From JAVBTT01 sp031550325 (GTDB lineage Bacteria; Bacillota; Clostridia; Oscillospirales; UBA929): a stretch of DNA of 64,000 nucleotides. A program made the translations under genes and the position numbers. Where the stretch lies: contig JAVBOR010000028.1 of the NCBI GenBank assembly GCA_031550325.1, positions 1 to 64,000 on the forward strand, read 5' to 3'. The notes below the pieces were generated by a model. That model did no database searches. It saw only the letters and a list, made by a program, of their open reading frames with translations, and was not told the origin of the DNA. Shown one piece after another: positions 59,419-64,000 of this stretch (position 1 is its first letter; every line of letters begins with the position of its first letter).

Positions 59419-60237
59419 TCATCCTGCTTTCTTGGCGATGCGGATGGTCATGACAATGTCATGGTCGTCCTCATCCCGATTGAGCTCGGCAAACACACCT
59501 GAGCGCCTCATAGTGTCGACGGCGCGCGTTACGGTGTTTACAAACAGACGGACATCCTTAAAGACATACAGGGTGCGGCCGTCTGAACGCGCTGTCTGCT
59601 CCTTCTTGTCCCCTTGCAGGCATTTGTCTATGTAGTCGTCGGTCTGGGCGACGTTTAGGCGGCGCGCGACAATGGTGGAAAGCGCGTTCTGCCGGTCTTC
59701 CATGTGTTCGAGCCGTAGCAGAGCACGCGCGTGGCGCTCGGTCAGGCCGTTTTCCCGAATCTGCGCCACGAGCTCCGCCGGATGGCGCAACAGCCGCAGC
59801 TTGTTTGCCACCGCCGACTGGGACTTTCCCACCCGGCGCGCTGCCTCCTCCTGGGAAAGGCCAAACTGATGGATCAGGCGCTCCAGCCCGGCCGCCTCTT
59901 CAAAGTAGTCCAGATCGCAACGCTGCAGATTCTCGACAAGCGCGATCAGCGAGCTCTGCTTCTCGTCCACGCCGATGATGATGCACGGCACCTGTTTGAG
60001 CCCCGCCAGACGGGACGCGCGCAGCCTGCGCTCGCCGGCCACCAGTTCAAACCCTCCACCCAGCCTCCGCCGAACGGTCAGCGGCTGGAGCACGCCATAC
60101 TGTTTAATGGAGTCAGCCAGCTCCCGCAGGCCCTCAGCGTCAAAAATGTGCCGTGGTTGTCCGGGATTGGGATGGACTTGCGTCAAATCCACAAAGAAAA
60201 CTTTGTTGCTTTCCAGCAAACCATGTTGTTTTGACAT
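59419..60237 (-). CDS. noc: Nucleoid occlusion protein Noc (ParB paralogue)
   Basis: 272 residues from the ATG at 60237. ParB/Spo0J fold with QPRHIFDAEGLRELADSI, the CTP motif GERRLRASRLAG, the ALVENLQRCDLDYFEEAAG box and the helix-turn-helix GLSQEEAARRVGKSQSAVANKLRLL. A second ParB-like gene next to soj-spo0J is normally Noc in Firmicutes. Noc binds its own palindrome, is CTP-dependent and attaches to the membrane through its N-terminus. Here the first residues (MSKQHGLLESNKVFF) lack an obvious amphipathic helix, so membrane binding is uncertain. The usual neighbours rsmG and mnmG are absent. Confidence 0.85.
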   Translation of the reverse strand: MSKQHGLLESNKVFFVDLTQVHPNPGQPRHIFDAEGLRELADSIKQYGVLQPLTVRRRLGGGFELVAGERRLRASRLAGLKQVPCIIIGVDEKQSSLIALVENLQRCDLDYFEEAAGLERLIHQFGLSQEEAARRVGKSQSAVANKLRLLRHPAELVAQIRENGLTERHARALLRLEHMEDRQNALSTIVARRLNVAQTDDYIDKCLQGDKKEQTARSDGRTLYVFKDVRLFVNTVTRAVDTMRRSGVFAELNRDEDDHDIVMTIRIAKKAG

Positions 60238-60321
60238 GGCCGTACCTCCTATGTATCCTGTTTGTGATGGTTTTGTGAAAAACCCGCGCGACCTGTGTCG
60301 ATAAGTCCAATCGTTAACATA

Positions 60322-60340
60322 ATTATAGGGAATATTTCCC
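60322..60340 (-). promoter_or_regulatory. noc promoter -10 box with adjoining palindrome
   Basis: On the minus strand a TATAAT box (60327-60322) lies directly next to the inverted repeat GGGAAATATTCCC (60340-60328), which would occupy the promoter spacer. No good -35 is seen, only a T-run. The palindrome could be an operator for autoregulation. Confidence 0.45.
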
Positions 60341-60434
60341 ACAAAAAAAAGCGAAAACCGTCTGAAAAACAGCTGATTTTTAAAGACTGTGTGTCGAAAG
60401 AAATCGAATCCACGCATTTTGTGGTCTGAAACCC

Positions 60435-60463
60435 TTTACTTTTCGTTGGAAAAGAACTACAAT
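60435..60463 (+). promoter_or_regulatory. Promoter of the SLH-domain glycosidase gene
   Basis: TTTACT (60435-60440), 17-nt spacer, TACAAT (60458-60463); AGGAGG follows at 60490, 6 nt before the start codon. Confidence 0.65.
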
Positions 60464-60500
60464 AAGGATTAAACCCTTTTACATAATTCAGGAGGATCTT

Positions 60501-63500
60501 ATGAAAAAACTCTGGATGAGGCTAGTTTGCCTCGTTGTGATCGCCGCCATGCTGCCCGTCGCCGCACTGGCGGATGTACCCAATGACGGCGGCACGATCC
60601 GCCAACGCGTCAAGGCTGTCGGAGACGCGGTGAGCTACGTGTCCACCACACTCCAGCACGCCAGCGCAGGACGCATAGAGGAGCGCATATTCATCCGGGA
60701 GGCAACGTCGAGCGTCCAACCCATCGTGGTGGGCGGCCCATACATATATAACTCCAACCTTACGCTGCGCCAGGCCGCGGCCAACCTGACTGCCGCCGGG
60801 GAAACCGTTGTGGGCGGCGTAACCGGCGACATGTTCACGCTCTCCACGGGCGTCCCTATGGGGCTCGTGGTGCGCGACGGCATTTTGCGCAGCTGCGACA
60901 ACCAGATGTCGGCGCTCGGCGTTCAGGCAGACGGCCGCGCGGTCATTGGCGTGCCCAACCTGTTAATCTCCCTCTCCACGCCCGAGCAGACGATCAAGAT
61001 TGACAAGGTCAACCGGGTGCGCGACACGGGCAAACTCTATCTGTACACGCCGGACTTCAGCGCCGACACTCGCACCACGCGTCAGGGCAAGCATGTGGTG
61101 CTGACCATCGGCGGGCATCTGAAAATAGGGCAGTCGGTGACCGGGATAGTCAAAGAGATTGTCTCCGGCGCGGCGGCCTACCCTCTCAAAAGCGGGGAAA
61201 TGGTCCTGTCCGCGAGCAGCGACGAGCCCATCGCGCGCCTGGACGGTCTCGCCGTCGGGCAGAGCGTCACCATTTCCATCACCGCTTCCCAGCCCGTTTG
61301 GGACAGCATCGTTTACGGCTCAGGCGGCTATCACCGGCTTGTCAAGGACGGGACCGCGATCTCGGGGCTCGGGTCGGATAAAGCGCCGCGCACCGCCGTG
61401 GGCATTCTGCCGGACGGCGGCATGGTTCTCTATGCCGTCGACGGCCGCCAGAGCGGCTATTCCGCCGGGCTGTCGCTGACCGATGTGGCGGCGCGGCTGA
61501 TTTCCCTCGGCTGCGTGGACGCGCTGGAGTTTGACGGCGGTGGCTCAACTGCGGCCGGCGTTGTGTCGCCCGGCACCACGCAGTTCAGCCTGGTCAACTC
61601 CCCGTCGGACGGGCAGGAGCGAAAGTGCGCGGGGTACCTGTTCTTTGTTAATCGCACGCCGGCCACGGCCGCCGCCGCGCATGTATTTATTAACGGCACC
61701 GAACAGCAACTGCTCATCGGCGCGAGCGCGAAGTTTTGGCTGACCGCGGCCGATTCAACCTGGCACGCCATGCCCGCGCCCGTCGCGCCCGAGTGGATCG
61801 TCGAGGACAACGGCGTCGGCGAGGTGGCGTCCGACGGCACCTTCATCGCGCGCGCCGCCGGAACGGCAACGCTCACTGGACAAGCCTGGGGCCTTTGGGA
61901 CAGCACAACGATCACGGTTGTCGACACCATTGATCAGCTCTCTCTGATCAACGGGTCGAAAGCCGCGGTGACCGCGCTCCAGGGCGCGCCGGGCACGTCG
62001 GTCTCCCTGCAGGCAGCCGCCGCCAAGGGGACTTTGCCCGTCACTGCGCAGAACACCTGCTTTACCTGGTCAGTGACCGGAGATGTCGGCAGCGTCAGCG
62101 CCCTGGGCGTCTTCACCTATGGCTCGCGCGTGGGCGCGACCGGCAAGCTCACCGTTTCCGGCGGCGGCAAGACGCTGGACATCCCCGTAACCGTCGGCAC
62201 GGCTCCCGCCCTTTTGGAGGGCTTTGAAAACGGCTCGACGGCGCTCAGCGCGCAGGGTACAGGCATTCGCTTTACCGTGGACAGCTCAATCAAGCTCGCC
62301 GGTCGCGGGCTGAAATCGGCCAAGCTGGACTACGCGTTTACAGCCGGGACAGACGGCGCGGCACCTGCCGCCGTGACCCTGCCGGCGTCGATCACGCTGG
62401 CGGGCAGCCCGAAGACACTGTTTCTCCAGCTGGCAGGCAACGGCACCAAACACATTTTGTCGGCCAGTTTCAAGCTGGCCTCGGGGGAAACCGTACAAAA
62501 GACCATTGGAACGCTTGAGCAAAAGGACTATCAGCTCAAGCGCGTGGATGTGCCCACAGGTTCTGTAAAGCTCACTGGCTTTACGCTTTCTCCGGGCGAG
62601 GCGACGCTGTCGGGCAGCTTCCACCTCGATCACATCATGGCAGCCTGGGCAGCGCGCGACGACATGTCCCCGCCGACTGTTGAGCTTTCGCAGCCGTCCG
62701 CGCCGCTGAACGAAACCCTGATCTTTACCGCCGACATTCACGACGCAGCCGGCGTGGCGCTGCCGCGCTCGGGCATCGAGGTCGTCTGGGACGGCGTCAG
62801 CCAAAACTTCTCCTATGACGTTTACGCGGGCAAGCTCAGTGTCACCGTGCCCAGCCCGGCCTCGGGCATGCACATCTTGTCGGTCACGGCGACCGACTCG
62901 TTCGGCAACCGCCGGAAGGTCTCTCATCAGGTACTCCTGCCGCGCGCCGACAACCTGTCGCTGTTCTGCGACGTAAAGGGGCGATGGATGGAGCCGTACG
63001 TCGACTTCCTCGACGCAAAGCAGGTGCTGACCGAACGGGAATCGCTCGGTCTGCGGTATTTTGACCCCGATCAGCCGCTGACCCGCCTGGAGATGGTCGA
63101 GCTGGTCATTCGGCTGATGGGCGTGGACACCTCGCGGTACGCCTCGACGGTTCTGCCCTTTGCGGACGCTGCGGAAATTCCCGCAGCGGCGCTGCCGGCC
63201 GTCAAAGCAGCGTACGCGCTGGGCATCGTCGCCGGCATCGGCAAAGCCGACGGCAGCGTCATTCTGGGCGGCCCGCAGGCCATCACCAGACAGGACTTCT
63301 GCGTCATCGTGCTGGGCGCGCTTCCCAAGGGCGCGGCGCGCAAAACCCTGATGTTTACCGACGCCCAGAGCGTCAGCGCCTATGCCGTCGAAGCCGTCGA
63401 GACCTTTGTCAGCGTGGGCGCCGTCTCCGGCACCGACAAGAACACGTTTGAGCCCAAGCGCTCGATCTCCCGCGCCGAAATGACCGCCGTGCTGACCAAG

Positions 63501-63512
63501 CTGTTTTTCTAA
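60501..63512 (+). CDS. SLH-anchored phosphodiester glycosidase (NAGPA domain) surface protein
   Basis: 1003 residues. Signal peptide 1-25. The N-terminal half carries the phosphodiester glycosidase domain known from human NAGPA: APRTAVGILPDGGMVLYAVDG, LTDVAARLISLGCVDALEFDGGGSTA (its DGGGS core) and SPSDGQERKCAGYLFFV. In bacteria this domain is found in sporulation and wall proteins that cleave sugar phosphodiesters. Residues about 400-560 form Ig-like (Big_2) domains, about 575-720 a carbohydrate-binding-like sandwich, and about 730-815 another Ig-like unit. Three SLH repeats end the protein (about 825-1003), each with a TRLEMVELV or SRAEMTAVLT-type motif. SLH domains bind pyruvylated wall polymer. 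Expected at the cell surface. Confidence 0.92.
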   Translation: MKKLWMRLVCLVVIAAMLPVAALADVPNDGGTIRQRVKAVGDAVSYVSTTLQHASAGRIEERIFIREATSSVQPIVVGGPYIYNSNLTLRQAAANLTAAGETVVGGVTGDMFTLSTGVPMGLVVRDGILRSCDNQMSALGVQADGRAVIGVPNLLISLSTPEQTIKIDKVNRVRDTGKLYLYTPDFSADTRTTRQGKHVVLTIGGHLKIGQSVTGIVKEIVSGAAAYPLKSGEMVLSASSDEPIARLDGLAVGQSVTISITASQPVWDSIVYGSGGYHRLVKDGTAISGLGSDKAPRTAVGILPDGGMVLYAVDGRQSGYSAGLSLTDVAARLISLGCVDALEFDGGGSTAAGVVSPGTTQFSLVNSPSDGQERKCAGYLFFVNRTPATAAAAHVFINGTEQQLLIGASAKFWLTAADSTWHAMPAPVAPEWIVEDNGVGEVASDGTFIARAAGTATLTGQAWGLWDSTTITVVDTIDQLSLINGSKAAVTALQGAPGTSVSLQAAAAKGTLPVTAQNTCFTWSVTGDVGSVSALGVFTYGSRVGATGKLTVSGGGKTLDIPVTVGTAPALLEGFENGSTALSAQGTGIRFTVDSSIKLAGRGLKSAKLDYAFTAGTDGAAPAAVTLPASITLAGSPKTLFLQLAGNGTKHILSASFKLASGETVQKTIGTLEQKDYQLKRVDVPTGSVKLTGFTLSPGEATLSGSFHLDHIMAAWAARDDMSPPTVELSQPSAPLNETLIFTADIHDAAGVALPRSGIEVVWDGVSQNFSYDVYAGKLSVTVPSPASGMHILSVTATDSFGNRRKVSHQVLLPRADNLSLFCDVKGRWMEPYVDFLDAKQVLTERESLGLRYFDPDQPLTRLEMVELVIRLMGVDTSRYASTVLPFADAAEIPAAALPAVKAAYALGIVAGIGKADGSVILGGPQAITRQDFCVIVLGALPKGAARKTLMFTDAQSVSAYAVEAVETFVSVGAVSGTDKNTFEPKRSISRAEMTAVLTKLFF

Positions 63513-63547
63513 GCCTCGCCCTGGCGGGATACCGCACCCTAGATCAT

Positions 63548-63588
63548 AAATCCCCCTGCCGCCGGATGGTCCGGTGGCAGGGGGATTT
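63548..63588. terminator. Strong bidirectional terminator
   Basis: AAATCCCCCTGCCGCCGG and CCGGTGGCAGGGGGATTT pair over 18 positions around ATGGT, with one G-T pair. T-run downstream on the plus strand. Ends the SLH-protein transcript. Confidence 0.85.
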
Positions 63589-63630
63589 ATGACGTCCATG
63601 TCAGAGAAGCTCTTTCGCGTCCGCAGTCTT

Positions 63631-63809
63631 TTCCGGGTTTTACGGCGAGCCTGGCCGCGCAGCCGACAAGGTTCTTGCTGGACGACGACCGAAAAAGATA
63701 GAAACCAAATGCTTTTATGGACTCACTCCGGGGAAGTGTTTCTTTGCGCGTCTTCGCAAAGACGCAAGACAAAACCACGCTTTTTCAAAAACCATAGTTT
63801 TTAGAAAAA
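63631..63809 (+). repeat. Modular hairpin repeat, copy R11, complete but diverged
   Basis: M0 with GGCGAGCC at 63644, M1 63712-63736 (CTTTTATGG..CCGGGGAAG), M2 63747-63766 (CGCGTCTT..AAGACGCA), M3 about 63782-63808 (TTTTTCAAAAAC with GTTTTTAGAAAAA). M0 start to M1 start is 68 nt, M1 to M2 10 nt, M0 start to M3 end 165 nt, identical to R2 and R10 despite sequence change in M3. It ends at the stop codon of the next gene. Confidence 0.85.
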
Positions 63810-64000
63810 TTAGCGGCGGCGTTTATGATGCTTTTTGGATGTCGCGTCGGGGGCGGCCGGCTTGCCCTCGTCGCCGTCATTGGTGAGCTTTGCCTTGTCC
63901 AGCAGGAAGAAGATCAGGCTCAGCACCATGCCGACGAGGGCAGCGAGAGCCATGCCGCGCAGCTCGACCTCCCCCATCTTGATTGATATTCCCGACAGAC
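63810..64000 (-). CDS. Uracil/xanthine permease-like protein (NCS2), C-terminal end only
   Basis: The last 63 codons of a minus-strand gene whose start is beyond the window. The translated end contains VELRGMALAALVGMVLSLIF, which resembles the last membrane helix of the UraA/PyrP nucleobase:cation symporters, then a polar tail ending KKHHKRRR. Only this fragment is visible, so the family assignment is tentative. The stop codon directly follows repeat copy R11. Confidence 0.6.
   Translation of the reverse strand, partial: LSGISIKMGEVELRGMALAALVGMVLSLIFFLLDKAKLTNDGDEGKPAAPDATSKKHHKRRR

Noticed and set aside
59419..60237. A second ParB suggesting an integrated plasmid
   Set aside because: The pair next to soj-spo0J and a chromosomal parS fits Noc; no plasmid replication genes are present.

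Overview
The window is one contiguous piece of a GC-rich bacterial chromosome with the gene order and protein types of the Clostridia (Firmicutes). Pointers: a flgB-flgC-fliE-fliF-fliG-fliH-fliI-fliJ block ending in a MgtE-like gene, an S10-spc-alpha ribosomal cluster with a KOW-domain gene between map and infA, an E. hirae-type V-ATPase operon, Noc/Soj/Spo0J partition genes with a perfect parS site, and a surface protein with S-layer homology (SLH) domains. S4, S14, L24 and L36 are all in their cysteine (zinc) forms. I cannot assign a genus; the absence of the cleavable L27 extension is a departure from most Firmicutes.

Layout. 0.2-7.8 kb (minus): flagellar basal body and type III export genes. 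7.9-8.6 kb: lytic transglycosylase. 9.1-13.8 kb (minus): secreted protein, ABC exporter, histidine kinase and response regulator, a plausible envelope-sensing module. 14.1-29.9 kb (minus): 31 genes from rpsJ to rplQ, including secY, adk, map, infA and rpoA, with a clear promoter and a candidate attenuator before rpsJ. 30.6 kb (plus): tRNA-Gly. 31.0-33.5 kb (plus): PAP2 phosphatase, sugar aminotransferase and PglC-type phosphoglycosyl transferase, facing a membrane glycosyltransferase. 35.1-42.4 kb: comFB, a giant secreted protein with a dead papain-like domain, yebC, an esterase, obgE, rpmA and rplU. 42.7-43.7 kb: FAD-dependent geranylgeranyl-reductase-like enzyme. 43.9-53.4 kb (minus): complete V-ATPase operon, interrupted by a glycosyltransferase gene, whose K subunit keeps the Na+ ligands. 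54-57 kb: zinc-ribbon protein, homocysteine methyltransferase homologue, TatD-linked radical SAM protein and a coiled-coil membrane protein. 57-60.2 kb: spo0J, soj, parS, noc, suggesting proximity to oriC. 60.5-63.5 kb (plus): SLH-anchored phosphodiester glycosidase. 63.8 kb to the end: 3' end of a uracil-permease-like gene.

The most unusual signal is not protein-coding. Many intergenic gaps carry a modular repeat made of successive hairpins: M0 with a GTCGAGCC core, M1 of 25 nt, M2 of 20 nt, M3 of 27 nt, then a sequence-variable hairpin M4 after TTTGACAGYCT. In the complete copies the spacing is rigid (68 nt from M0 start to M1 start, 10 nt M1 to M2, 15 nt M2 to M3; 165 nt from M0 start to M3 end in three copies), yet whole stems are replaced by unrelated sequences that still pair. 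That is the signature of selection on structure. Other items worth attention are a 165-residue glycine-rich tail on ribosomal protein S3, loss of all three catalytic residues in the papain-like domain, and a structured spacer inside the spc operon.
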